Shown piece by piece: positions 1 to 7,721 of a stretch of 64,000 nt of DNA (the stretch's first letter is position 1; every line of letters starts with the position of its first letter). The position numbers and the translations under genes were made by a program. This DNA is from Planctomycetota bacterium (lineage in GTDB: Bacteria; Planctomycetota; UBA1135; GCA-002686595): assembly GCA_023150475.1 (NCBI GenBank), contig JAKLKU010000012.1, forward strand, positions 1-64,000, written 5' to 3'. The notes beneath the pieces are model-generated. The model was not told the DNA's origin. It saw only the letters and a list, made by a program, of their open reading frames with translations, and did no database searches.

Positions 1-387
1 TGTCTCGTCACCGACCAGAAGCAGAGCTACGCGTCGATCGTGCGCGAGCTCTTCGGTGAGCGCTGCGAGCACGTGCGAGTGTCGTCGAAGCTGGTGCGCG
101 ACACGAAGAACCCGCTCTTCCCGATCAACCACACGCTGGCGCGAGTGCGCGACAACCTGTCGAGGCTGGTGCGGCGCAACTGGGGAGCGTCGAAGAAGCG
201 CGAATGGCTGCTCGGCCACTGCGCGATCTGGATCACGTACCGCAACTACGTGCGCGATCGGGTGAACCGAGAGCGCGGCGTCACGCCGGCGATGAAGCTC
301 GGGCTCGAGACCGCGCCGTGGAGCGTCGAGAGGCTGCTGCGCTGGCGCGTTTTTCGGCCCGTTTCCGAGCCGGTTTTGGCGCAGTGA
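1..387 (+). CDS. Transposase-like protein, C-terminal part (runs off left edge)
   Basis: The reading frame is open from base 1 to the TGA at 385-387, so this is the last 128 residues of a longer protein. The visible part has a DQKQSYA segment, then SSKLVRDTKNPLFPINH, then a basic stretch with KKREWLLGH and a YRNYVRDR motif. This looks like the catalytic C-terminal half of an IS1/DDE-like transposase family found as dispersed copies in planctomycete-type genomes. The family assignment is from memory of the pattern, not from a search. The gene converges on the histidine kinase, with only 12 bases between the two stop codons. A fragment that looks like the N-terminal half of the same family lies at 58775-59446. 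Confidence 0.55.
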   Translation, partial: CLVTDQKQSYASIVRELFGERCEHVRVSSKLVRDTKNPLFPINHTLARVRDNLSRLVRRNWGASKKREWLLGHCAIWITYRNYVRDRVNRERGVTPAMKLGLETAPWSVERLLRWRVFRPVSEPVLAQ

Positions 388-399
388 TGCGGGGCAGTA

Positions 400-2316
400 T
401 CAGCCCGCGGTGGTACCGAGCGCCTCGCTGACCGTCCGCGCGAACTCGCGTAACGTCGTCGGCTTCGCAAGCGTGCATCGGATGCCGGCCGCGGCGAGGG
501 CTTCGCGCGAGAGCTCGCCGGCGAACCCGGTCATCAGCACGATCGGCAGGCGTGGTCGGGCGCGCACCACTTCACGAGCGAGCTGCAGCCCGGTCAGCTT
601 CGGCATGAAGTAGTCGGTGACCACGAGGTCGAAGCTCTCGCCTTCCGCGCGCACGAGTTCCAGCGCGAGCGTGCCGTCGGTGACCGCAGTGACGCGGTAG
701 CCGAGCGACGTCAGCCGGCGGCGACCGATCTCGGAAAGCGTCGGTTCGTCGTCGACGTAGAGCACTCGTTCTCCGGCGCCGTGCGGCACTTCGACTTCGG
801 TCACGTCCGCGGCCTGCGCGTTCGCGTCGATCGCCGGGAACCAACAACGCACGGTCGCGCCGGCGCCCGGCGCGCTCTCGAGTTCGACGAGGCCGTCGTG
901 GTCGCGCACGATCGCGTGCACCATCGCGAGCCCGAGCCCGGTGCCTTCTCCGGCGGGCTTCGTCGTGAAGAACGGTTCGAAGGCGCGCGCTCGAACCGCT
1001 TCCGGCATGCCGTGCCCGGTGTCGTGCACGACCAGGCGCGCGTGCAAGCCTTCACGCAACTCCGGATGCAGGCGCGCAAAGGTGTCGCGGACGTAGAACG
1101 ACTCGGCGACCAAAGTCAGAACTCCGCCGTCCGGCATCGCGTGAGCGGCGTTGGTCGCGAGGTTGATCAGGATCTGGTGGACCGAGGTCACGTCGGCCAG
1201 GATCGTCGGCGCCGCGCTGTCGGCGACGACGCGGATCTCGATCGACGCGGGCAGCGTCGCGCGCAGGAGCTCCGCGGCTTCGCCGAGCACCGCGCCCAAT
1301 GCGATGGCCGTGCGTTGCGGTTCGTGCCGGCGTCCGACCGCGAGGATCCGCGCGGCGAGTTGCCGGCCGCGTTCCGCGCTGCGCAGCAGATGCTCGATGT
1401 CCCCGCGCGCCGGATGATCGTCCTCGAGCGCGCCGAGCACGAGTTCGCCGAAGCCGACGATCGCCGCGAGCACGTTGTTGAAGTCGTGCGCGATGCCGCC
1501 CGCGAGCGTGCCGATCGCTTCGAGCTTCTGCGCTTGCCGCAACTGCTCCTCGAGGTTCCGCCGCTCGCGCTCCGCCACCTTGCGCGCGCTGATGTCGACC
1601 ACCGAGCCGAGCACGAAGATCCCGTCGTCGGTCTCCACGGGATTCAGGCCGATTTCGACCGGGAACTCGGCACCGTCCGCGCGGAGGCCGAAGAGATCGC
1701 GCCCGACGCCCATGCTGCGCTTCGACGGATGCTCGAAGTACGTCGCGCGGAACGACGGGTGCGCTTCGCGAAAGCGCTCGGGCACCAGGACTTCGATCGC
1801 GCGACCGAGCAACGCAGCGCGTTCGTAGCCGAACATGCGCTCGATCTCGCGGTTGACGAGCACGATGCGCCCCGCGCGATCCATCATCACCATGCCATTC
1901 GGCGACGACTCGACCGCGTCGCGGAAGCGTTGCTCGGCGCGGCGGCGCTCGCTGACGTCGACGATCGAGCTCACGACGTAGGTGCCCGTGGACATCGGCA
2001 CCGGAGTCAGACCGATTTCGACCGGCACTTCCTTGCCGTCCTTGCGCAGGCCGTGGAGGTCGCGGCCCGCGCCCATCGCACGCGCGCGAGGATCGGCGAA
2101 GAACCCCGCGCGTTGTTCGGGGTGGCGGGCGCGGAAGCGCTCGGGCACCAGCCGCTCGACGGGCTCGCCGAGCAGTTCGGCGCGCGTGTAGCCGAACAAT
2201 CTCTCGACTTCTCGGTTCACCAGCACGATCCGTCCATCGGGTCCGACGAGGAGCACGCCGCTCGGTGAGGCTTCGATCGCCGCGCGTAGGTGGACTTCGG
2301 TGAGTTGCTCGGTCAT
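400..2316 (-). CDS. Soluble PAS-PAS hybrid sensor histidine kinase with receiver domain
   Basis: 638 residues. Two PAS domains (about 8-125 and 130-245) precede a HisKA domain with the phospho-accepting His277 in GGIAHDFNN. The HATPase domain has the N box near 384-392, DTGHGMP at 432-438 and GTGLGLA near 458-464. A C-terminal receiver domain (about 516-630) has VDDE and the phospho-acceptor Asp568. There is no membrane segment or signal peptide, so it should sense a cytoplasmic cue and autophosphorylate. The partner regulator is not adjacent. The open frame continues upstream for another 344 codons, but that part is composition-driven and not protein-like. The ATG at 2316 sits directly before the first PAS domain and was chosen for that reason. 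The two PAS domains are close copies of each other. Confidence 0.9.
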   Translation of the reverse strand: MTEQLTEVHLRAAIEASPSGVLLVGPDGRIVLVNREVERLFGYTRAELLGEPVERLVPERFRARHPEQRAGFFADPRARAMGAGRDLHGLRKDGKEVPVEIGLTPVPMSTGTYVVSSIVDVSERRRAEQRFRDAVESSPNGMVMMDRAGRIVLVNREIERMFGYERAALLGRAIEVLVPERFREAHPSFRATYFEHPSKRSMGVGRDLFGLRADGAEFPVEIGLNPVETDDGIFVLGSVVDISARKVAERERRNLEEQLRQAQKLEAIGTLAGGIAHDFNNVLAAIVGFGELVLGALEDDHPARGDIEHLLRSAERGRQLAARILAVGRRHEPQRTAIALGAVLGEAAELLRATLPASIEIRVVADSAAPTILADVTSVHQILINLATNAAHAMPDGGVLTLVAESFYVRDTFARLHPELREGLHARLVVHDTGHGMPEAVRARAFEPFFTTKPAGEGTGLGLAMVHAIVRDHDGLVELESAPGAGATVRCWFPAIDANAQAADVTEVEVPHGAGERVLYVDDEPTLSEIGRRRLTSLGYRVTAVTDGTLALELVRAEGESFDLVVTDYFMPKLTGLQLAREVVRARPRLPIVLMTGFAGELSREALAAAGIRCTLAKPTTLREFARTVSEALGTTAG

Positions 2317-2548
2317 CGCGGGCGCGCTCCAGGCGAGCCGCGAGAACGTGCCAACCGACACCAAGGCGCGCCGGCCGCGACGAACTCTTCCGCTCGCGTT
2401 AAGTGCTGACCGTACTGGCGCCCCCGTGGCGTCCCAAGGCACGAGCGACGCGCCCGCAATCGTTATGCGGCTCGGATCCCAGGATCGGAGCGCGACGCAG
2501 TGGTCCGCGGGACGCGGCTCGGGCTGTTCCGCAGGCCCGCGAGGCTCG

Positions 2549-4018
2549 TCAGCGGCCGAAAAGACGCGACCAGAAGCTGCGCGAGGGTTTGCTCGACGAG
2601 CGCTCCGACGTGGGCAAGGCGACGGACGAAGGCGCGTCGGCGAGCTTCGGCCGCCGCCCGGTCTTCGCGACGATCGTCTCGACGTAGGCGCGTTCGAGTT
2701 GCTCGACGAGCGCCTCGACCGAGCGCACGTTGGCGGGCGCCGCGGCCCAGCGTTCGCGCGCCGCGCGGTCCTGGGCGAAACGTTCGAGCGCGTCGCGCCA
2801 CGCGAACACGTCGCCGGCGCGCACGACGAGGCCCGCCGCACCGCCAGCCGCCGCGTCCGCGAGTGCTCCCATGTCGCTGACGAGCACCGGCAACCCGGCG
2901 ACGCGCGCTTCGCGCACGGCGAGTCCGTAAGTCTCGTGCCACGCACTAGGCGCCGCGACGGCGTCGAGCGAAGCGAGCACGCGCGGCAACTCGGTGTGGT
3001 CGTACGCGCCGTGCAAGCGGATGCGCGAGTCGGAGCGCGCGAGTTCGTGCAGCGCACCGAGCGTCGCTTCGTCGCCGTGGTACGTCCACGCCGGGCCGTA
3101 GAAGTCGAGGCGCAAGTGCGGAGCGCGCGCTTGCGTGAAGGCGCGTGCGAGGTCGAGCACGCCTTTGCTCGCGAAGAGCGCGCCGAGCACGCCGATGACG
3201 AGCTCTCCGTTCGGTCGATCGTCGCGCGGCCGTGACTTGCGTTCGCGCTCGACGGCGGCTCGCAGTTCGTCCGCGGCGATCGCGTACTCGCAGAGCTCGA
3301 GCCGCGCGCGCGCGACGCCGGCGGAGACGAAGACCTCTTGCGCGGCACGCGACGGCACGAGGAGCCTCGCCGGCAGTTCGAGCATCGCCACGGCGAACGC
3401 CGTGCGCATGGCCGCGGCGTGTGCGTCGTCGCGAACGGGCTCGCCGTCCGGACCGACGGCCTTCGCGCCGCCTGCGAGCGAGAGCCTCGGCCACGTGCGC
3501 GCGATGCACTCGCCGCACGTGCGCTCTTCGGGCCGCGCGCACGCGACGCCGTCGTGCCGATACATCTGACCGCGCGGACAGAGCATCCAGTAGTCGTGCA
3601 ACGACATCACGAGCGGCTCGCCGACGTCCGCCAACGCGCGCAACGCACCGGCGCCGAAACCGGTCAAGTGGTGCACGTGGATCACGTCGCACGGCACTTC
3701 CGCGCGCCACCCGAGCACGACGTCCTCCGCGCGTCGATTGCGCACCACGTCCGCGAGCGCGGCGTGATCGTGGTAGCGGTACGCCATGCGCCGCACGTCG
3801 ACGCCGTCGACTTGCTCGGCGCTCGTCGAGTAGGGCTCGCGCCCTTCGCGCGAGTCGAGCGCGAGCACGTGCACCCGATGGCCGCGGGCCGCGAGAGCTC
3901 GCGCGACCTGCGCCGTGTGCGTTTCGACGCCGCCGGGATCCGGATGCCACCCTTGCGTCACGAACCCGACGTCGAGCCCGACGCCTTTGACTCCTCGACC
4001 CAGTGCGTCCCCCACCAC
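2549..4018 (-). CDS. GT4-family glycosyltransferase with four-cysteine insert
   Basis: 489 residues with a GT-B fold. The N-terminal acceptor half has the Gly-Gly loop at 29-30 (HPDPGGVETH). The C-terminal nucleotide-sugar half has the E-x7-E motif in HETYGLAVREA, followed by GLPVLVSDMGALAD. It probably adds a sugar to a lipid-linked or exported glycan on the cytoplasmic face. Residues 147-171 hold four cysteines spaced C-x12-C-x7-C-x2-C, shared with the next gene upstream and possibly a metal site. The start is GTG; a second GTG follows directly. It lies 20 bases after the stop of the second glycosyltransferase, so the two are probably co-transcribed. The C-terminal 40 residues are Ser/Lys/Arg-rich with an aromatic tail, possibly for membrane contact. 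Acceptor and sugar are unknown. Confidence 0.88.
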   Translation of the reverse strand: MVGDALGRGVKGVGLDVGFVTQGWHPDPGGVETHTAQVARALAARGHRVHVLALDSREGREPYSTSAEQVDGVDVRRMAYRYHDHAALADVVRNRRAEDVVLGWRAEVPCDVIHVHHLTGFGAGALRALADVGEPLVMSLHDYWMLCPRGQMYRHDGVACARPEERTCGECIARTWPRLSLAGGAKAVGPDGEPVRDDAHAAAMRTAFAVAMLELPARLLVPSRAAQEVFVSAGVARARLELCEYAIAADELRAAVERERKSRPRDDRPNGELVIGVLGALFASKGVLDLARAFTQARAPHLRLDFYGPAWTYHGDEATLGALHELARSDSRIRLHGAYDHTELPRVLASLDAVAAPSAWHETYGLAVREARVAGLPVLVSDMGALADAAAGGAAGLVVRAGDVFAWRDALERFAQDRAARERWAAAPANVRSVEALVEQLERAYVETIVAKTGRRPKLADAPSSVALPTSERSSSKPSRSFWSRLFGR

Positions 4019-4038
4019 GTCTCCTCTGCGGCTCTCGT

Positions 4039-5385
4039 TCAGCGAGCCGCGTTCATCGCCCCGTCGCGCGCGCGCAACGCCCGAGCGTACACCTCTTCGA
4101 CCCGCGCGACGTGCTCGTCGAACCCGAGCGGCAGCCCAGCATCCGCGCGGCGCCGGAGTTTGCGCAACACGACGTCTCGCAATCGATCGGCGAGCGCGAG
4201 CGCATCACCCGGCGGGAAGAGCGCGCCGAAACGCGGCGCTTCGACCACTTCCGCGAGCCCCGCGACGTCGCTCGCGACGATCGGCACGCCGGCGGCGCGC
4301 GCCTGCAGCGCCGCGAACGGCGCGTTCTCCATCCACAAGGACGGCACGACCACCGCGGCGAGCGACCGGAAGAGCTCCGGCACTTCCGCGTGTTCGATCG
4401 CGCCGTGGATCACGATGCGTGCTTCGGCTCCGGTGAACGCTTGGCGCACGTAGTCGCGATAACGTTCGCCCGCGCCATCGCCCCAGAGCTCGACGCGCCA
4501 GGGCTCGACGGACTCCGGCAAGCGATGCGCCATGATGCGCACGGCGTCGAGCAGCACGTGCGGCCCCTTGTGCGGCGCGTATTGGCCGAGGAAACCGATG
4601 CGCACGAGTTCGCTCGTGGGTTCCGCGCGCGCCGCGACGAACGGCGCTTCGTCGAACGAGTAGACGAGCTCTTCGAGGCGCTCGCGGGGGAAACCGGCGC
4701 GCAGGAAGACTTCCGCGAGCGCGTGCGTCGGCGCGACGAAACGATCGACCGAGGCCGCCGCGTCGCGGACCGCGCGCTCGCGCGCTGCGACGTCGCGAGT
4801 CGTCACCACGCGGCCCAAGCCGCCGCACGCCGCAAGCGCGCGCACCGCGAGCCGTTTCGCGAAGAGCGCCGCGCCGTGCGCGTCGAAACTCGACGGCTCG
4901 CGGATGCAACGCGCGCACGTCCGCGCCGGATGCGGCCCACCGCAATCGCGCGAACGCCAATCGAACATCTGCCCGCGGTGACACAAGAGCCCGAAGTCGG
5001 TCAACGTCACGACGTTCGGCACGCCGCGCGCGCGGGCGACTTCCGGCAGCCGCACCGAAAGCCCCCAGAGCAAGTAGTTGAAGTGGACGAGTTCGAACCG
5101 CTCGCGCTCGAGGAGCGCGTCGAAACTCCGCTCGACCTCCGGATTGCGGTAGGAGTCCGCGAGCGGTTTCTTCGGGTCCGGCGGATTCGACACCACGAAG
5201 ACGCGGAAACCCTCCGCGTGGTCGACGACGATCGAACCGCGCTCGCGCGCCCGGTCGCGGATCGAGTGCAGGATCGACACGTCGTGGCCGCGCGCCGCGA
5301 GTCCGCGAGCGAGTTGGTGCGTGTAGAACTCGGTCCCCCACCGTCCGCGCGGAGGGAAACCGCGCGACACCAATAACAGCTTCAT
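4039..5385 (-). CDS. GT4-family glycosyltransferase with four-cysteine insert
   Basis: 448 residues, a diverged paralogue of the adjacent glycosyltransferase. The N-terminus MKLLLVSRGFPP leads into the usual WGTEFYTHQLA loop. The four-cysteine insert is at residues 135-160 (C-x12-C-x8-C-x2-C). In the C-terminal half the E-x7-E motif reads ENAPFAALQ, so the second acidic residue is Gln; this may alter donor binding without abolishing activity. It is the second real gene of the operon that starts at 6908. Its ATG is the last of three copies of a 17-bp repeat (5377-5427), and it overlaps the TGA of a six-codon mini-ORF. Translation is therefore probably coupled to events upstream. The donor sugar is not predictable. 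Confidence 0.88.
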   Translation of the reverse strand: MKLLLVSRGFPPRGRWGTEFYTHQLARGLAARGHDVSILHSIRDRARERGSIVVDHAEGFRVFVVSNPPDPKKPLADSYRNPEVERSFDALLERERFELVHFNYLLWGLSVRLPEVARARGVPNVVTLTDFGLLCHRGQMFDWRSRDCGGPHPARTCARCIREPSSFDAHGAALFAKRLAVRALAACGGLGRVVTTRDVAARERAVRDAAASVDRFVAPTHALAEVFLRAGFPRERLEELVYSFDEAPFVAARAEPTSELVRIGFLGQYAPHKGPHVLLDAVRIMAHRLPESVEPWRVELWGDGAGERYRDYVRQAFTGAEARIVIHGAIEHAEVPELFRSLAAVVVPSLWMENAPFAALQARAAGVPIVASDVAGLAEVVEAPRFGALFPPGDALALADRLRDVVLRKLRRRADAGLPLGFDEHVARVEEVYARALRARDGAMNAAR

Positions 5386-5427
5386 CGGGCGAGCAGCTTC
5401 ATCGCGCGAGCGGCTTCATCGGGCGAG
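5377..5427 (-). repeat. Three tandem 17-bp repeats carrying start codons
   Basis: The units are 5377-5393, 5394-5410 and 5411-5427. Read on the minus strand each is close to CTCGCCCGATGAAGCTG, with one or two differences between copies. The copy nearest the glycosyltransferase gene supplies its own ATG. Because 17 is not a multiple of 3, each copy puts its ATG in a new frame, and each earlier ATG runs into the TGA formed at the next ATGA. Confidence 0.95.
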
Positions 5428-5454
5428 CCGGGAACGACACGGGCCAAAGTTCAT
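5382..5454 (-). other. Chain of three mini-ORFs linking two operon genes
   Basis: The sulfatase-like gene ends with TGA at 5453-5451, which overlaps an ATG at 5454. That ATG opens a 12-codon frame (MNFGPCRSRLAR) ending at 5416. Its TGA overlaps the ATG at 5419, opening MKPLAR, which ends at 5399. That TGA overlaps the ATG at 5402, opening MKLLAR, which ends at 5382 and overlaps the glycosyltransferase ATG at 5385. All four junctions are ATGA. The overlaps are read directly from the sequence. That ribosomes use them to re-initiate step by step is inference, and no strong Shine-Dalgarno sequence is seen in front of any of the ATGs. Confidence 0.6.
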
Positions 5455-6908
5455 CGCGGCTCTTCCGACTCGACGAGCGTGCTCGCCGGACCGAGCCACG
5501 TGCGCGACTGCCAACGCTGGCGCGCGCGTTCGGCGCGTTGGAACCACTGCTCGCCGAGCGCCGCGAGCGCCGCGCGCTCTTCACCCGCGCTCGGCACTTC
5601 GTCGAGGTGACCGCGCGCCGCCGAGCTCGGCCGCGTGTGCAACACTTCGCGCACTTCGTCGCGATGCTCGTCGTCGTCGCCGTACCACGTGCGCACGAGC
5701 ACCGGGAACTCCGAACGACCGGGCCAGATGCGCTCGAGACACCGTTCACGGTCGTAGACGGCCCAACCTTCTTGGTACCCGCCGGTCGCGTACGCGGTGC
5801 CGCGGGTGGTCGCGCGCTCGCCGCGCAGGAACTCGAGGAGCGACTCCCCGTGCATCTCGCCCGGGTTCGGGAGCCCCGCGCACGAAAGCAGCGTCGGCGC
5901 GACGTCGACCAAGCCGACCGCGGCGTCGACGAGCCTCGGACCGAGCCCGAGCGACTTCGCCGGGCGCAACACCCACGGCACGTGGATCTCGGCATCGGAC
6001 AACGTGCCCGAGTCGAGGTAGAGCCCGCCTTCGCCGAAGCCGAGCCCGTAACTCCCGACGATGCAAACCGTCACTTCGTCGAAACGCCCGATCTGCTTCA
6101 TGCGCGCGAAGAGCCGGCCGAGCTCCTTGTCGAGCTTGCGCACCGCTCCGTCGTAGCGCGCTTCGTACTCGCCGAGCGTGCGCGCCGAACCGCGCCAACG
6201 AGATTGAGGCAACGCGAAGAACGTGTGCTCGGCCGCGCCGACCGGCGGCAAGGCGCCGAGTTCGGGCCGCGGCGGGTAGAAGGTGTCCCACTGCGACGGC
6301 GGCTCGGACCAGATGCGCTCGAGGTCGTGCAAGTGCAGGTACGCGAACCAGTTCTCGGCGCGCGGTAGGTTCTTGAGCCACTGCTCGAAGTGCTCGGCGA
6401 CGCCGATGATGCCGAGGTCCGAGGGCCGCGTGTCCTCGTCGATCTCGCACGCCATGAAGTCCGCGAAGCCGCGCGCGAAGCCGAACGTGGGCGAGAGCGC
6501 CGGATCGTCGACGAACGCCGCCGTCGCCCAACCGCGGCTCAGGAACTCCTGCGCCACCGACGGCGCGTCGTCGGGGACGCGCCACATCGTCAGTTGGTTC
6601 GCCACGACTTCCGCCGGCAGGATGCGGCGCGCGACCGTCGCATCGCAGCCCGTCAGCAGCGCCGCGTGCGACGGCACCATCCGCGGCGCGGCGGCGAACG
6701 CGTGCTCGAAACGCACGCCTTGGCGGCCGAGCGTGTCGAGGATTGGCGTCGTGTCGCGGTCGTAGCCTCCGGAGCTCGTGTGGTCGGCGCGCAGGCCGTC
6801 GATCGCGATCAGGAGCACGCCGCGGCCGCCGACCGCGTTCGGATCGCGACCGCACGCGCTCGAGAGCACGCAGGCGGCGAACCCGAGGCAGAAGACGCGG
6901 CGATCCAT
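5451..6908 (-). CDS. Sulfatase-fold lipoprotein lacking catalytic residues
   Basis: 485 residues. The N-terminus has a hydrophobic stretch ending in LSSAC (Cys19), a loose lipobox, so the protein is probably exported and lipid-anchored. The fold is that of the alkaline phosphatase/sulfatase superfamily: IAIDGLRADH with Asp37, then the nucleophile loop, then a C-terminal SYG-x-GFGEGG loop. Active members carry Cys, Ser or Thr as the nucleophile, where this protein has Met77 (MVPSHAALLTG). The late metal ligands, normally Asp-His, are Ser286-Tyr287, and the usual DPH is DLE at 195-197. It is therefore probably a pseudo-enzyme that binds or scaffolds a sulfated or phosphorylated glycan. It is the first gene of the operon with the two GT4 enzymes. 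A TACGCT box lies 10 bases before the ATG. Confidence 0.8.
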   Translation of the reverse strand: MDRRVFCLGFAACVLSSACGRDPNAVGGRGVLLIAIDGLRADHTSSGGYDRDTTPILDTLGRQGVRFEHAFAAAPRMVPSHAALLTGCDATVARRILPAEVVANQLTMWRVPDDAPSVAQEFLSRGWATAAFVDDPALSPTFGFARGFADFMACEIDEDTRPSDLGIIGVAEHFEQWLKNLPRAENWFAYLHLHDLERIWSEPPSQWDTFYPPRPELGALPPVGAAEHTFFALPQSRWRGSARTLGEYEARYDGAVRKLDKELGRLFARMKQIGRFDEVTVCIVGSYGLGFGEGGLYLDSGTLSDAEIHVPWVLRPAKSLGLGPRLVDAAVGLVDVAPTLLSCAGLPNPGEMHGESLLEFLRGERATTRGTAYATGGYQEGWAVYDRERCLERIWPGRSEFPVLVRTWYGDDDEHRDEVREVLHTRPSSAARGHLDEVPSAGEERAALAALGEQWFQRAERARQRWQSRTWLGPASTLVESEEPR

Positions 6909-6918
6909 GGCGCGCTAG

Positions 6919-6924
6919 AGCGTA
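6919..6924 (-). promoter_or_regulatory. Putative -10 box (TACGCT), leaderless start
   Basis: TACGCT on the minus strand, 10 bases before the ATG at 6908. The spacing would place the transcription start at or very near the start codon. The same hexamer stands 11 bases before the methyltransferase ATG at 56875. No convincing -35 box is seen. Confidence 0.4.
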
Positions 6925-6953
6925 AGGAGCCGCCGCGCGCTGGGCCAGGACCG

Positions 6954-7721
6954 TCAGCGCACGAGTTGGAAGACGCTCTCGGCGCGCACCCAACCGGACG
7001 CGTTCTCGACGCCCGAGACTCGCACCCAGCCCGGGAGCGCGTCGAGGCGGCGGACCGCGGAGCCCGCCGCGAGCGTCTCGAGCGTCGTCGCGCCCGCGCG
7101 TGGTTCGCTGACGAGCGGAGCGCCGGCCTTCTCGATCACGAGCCACGCGTCCGCGCGCTCGCGTTCGAGCGCCCGCACCCACGGCACGATCGCGACGAGC
7201 GCGCCGGCGCCGCACAGGATCGCGAGCCGCCGCCAGCCGACGCCGCCGCGCAGCGCTTCGAAGAGCAGCACCGCGCCGAAGAGCGCGATCGCCCCGAGCG
7301 CGATCCAACTCGCCTCGGCGACGGTCCACGCGTCGACGATGCGCGTGAGCGTCGCGGCGAGGTCGCCTTTGTCGTACGGCTCGAAACCGGCTTCGCGGCG
7401 CGCGAACTCCAGGTTGGCGAGCACGTCGGCGTCGCGCGGTGCGAGCCGCAGCGCCGCGGTGTACCAACCGATCGCGGGGCCGAGCTCGCCCGCGCGCGCC
7501 GCCGCGTTGCCGAGGTTCTGGAGCAGCGCCTTGCGCTCGACCGCCGGAGCGCCTGCGTCGAGCGCCGCGAGCCAATGCGCCTTGGCGCGCGCGAAGTCGC
7601 CGGCACGATAGGCCGCGACGCCGGCTTCGAAGTCCGCGCGTTCGCCTTGCGCGCGCAGGCTCGCACCGCAGCACGCTGCGAGCGCCAAGCACGCGACGAC
7701 GAAGTGGAGCAAGCGCGACAT
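6954..7721 (-). CDS. batE: BatE-like TPR/SH3 membrane protein
   Basis: 255 residues: an N-terminal signal or anchor, two to three TPR-like helical repeats (about 30-115), two predicted membrane segments (about 135-180), and a C-terminal bacterial SH3-like domain (about 190-255) ending with GWVRAESVFQLV. This order matches BatE proteins of the aerotolerance (Bat) operon. The last gene of the nine-gene minus-strand operon, its ATG overlaps the batD TGA (ATGA). In the family, Bat proteins form envelope complexes linked to the MoxR ATPase; their exact substrate is not known. The SH3-like part suggests contact with peptidoglycan, which is inference. Confidence 0.75.
   Translation of the reverse strand: MSRLLHFVVACLALAACCGASLRAQGERADFEAGVAAYRAGDFARAKAHWLAALDAGAPAVERKALLQNLGNAAARAGELGPAIGWYTAALRLAPRDADVLANLEFARREAGFEPYDKGDLAATLTRIVDAWTVAEASWIALGAIALFGAVLLFEALRGGVGWRRLAILCGAGALVAIVPWVRALERERADAWLVIEKAGAPLVSEPRAGATTLETLAAGSAVRRLDALPGWVRVSGVENASGWVRAESVFQLVR

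Noticed and set aside
2317..3348. N-terminal extension of the histidine kinase by 344 codons
   Set aside because: Ser/Arg/Pro-rich without domains, antisense frame of the neighbouring glycosyltransferase. The ATG at 2316 starts directly at the PAS domain.
5377..5427. CRISPR or phage attachment site
   Set aside because: Three adjacent 17-bp copies with no spacers and no integrase. They are explained as a duplicated start-codon segment.
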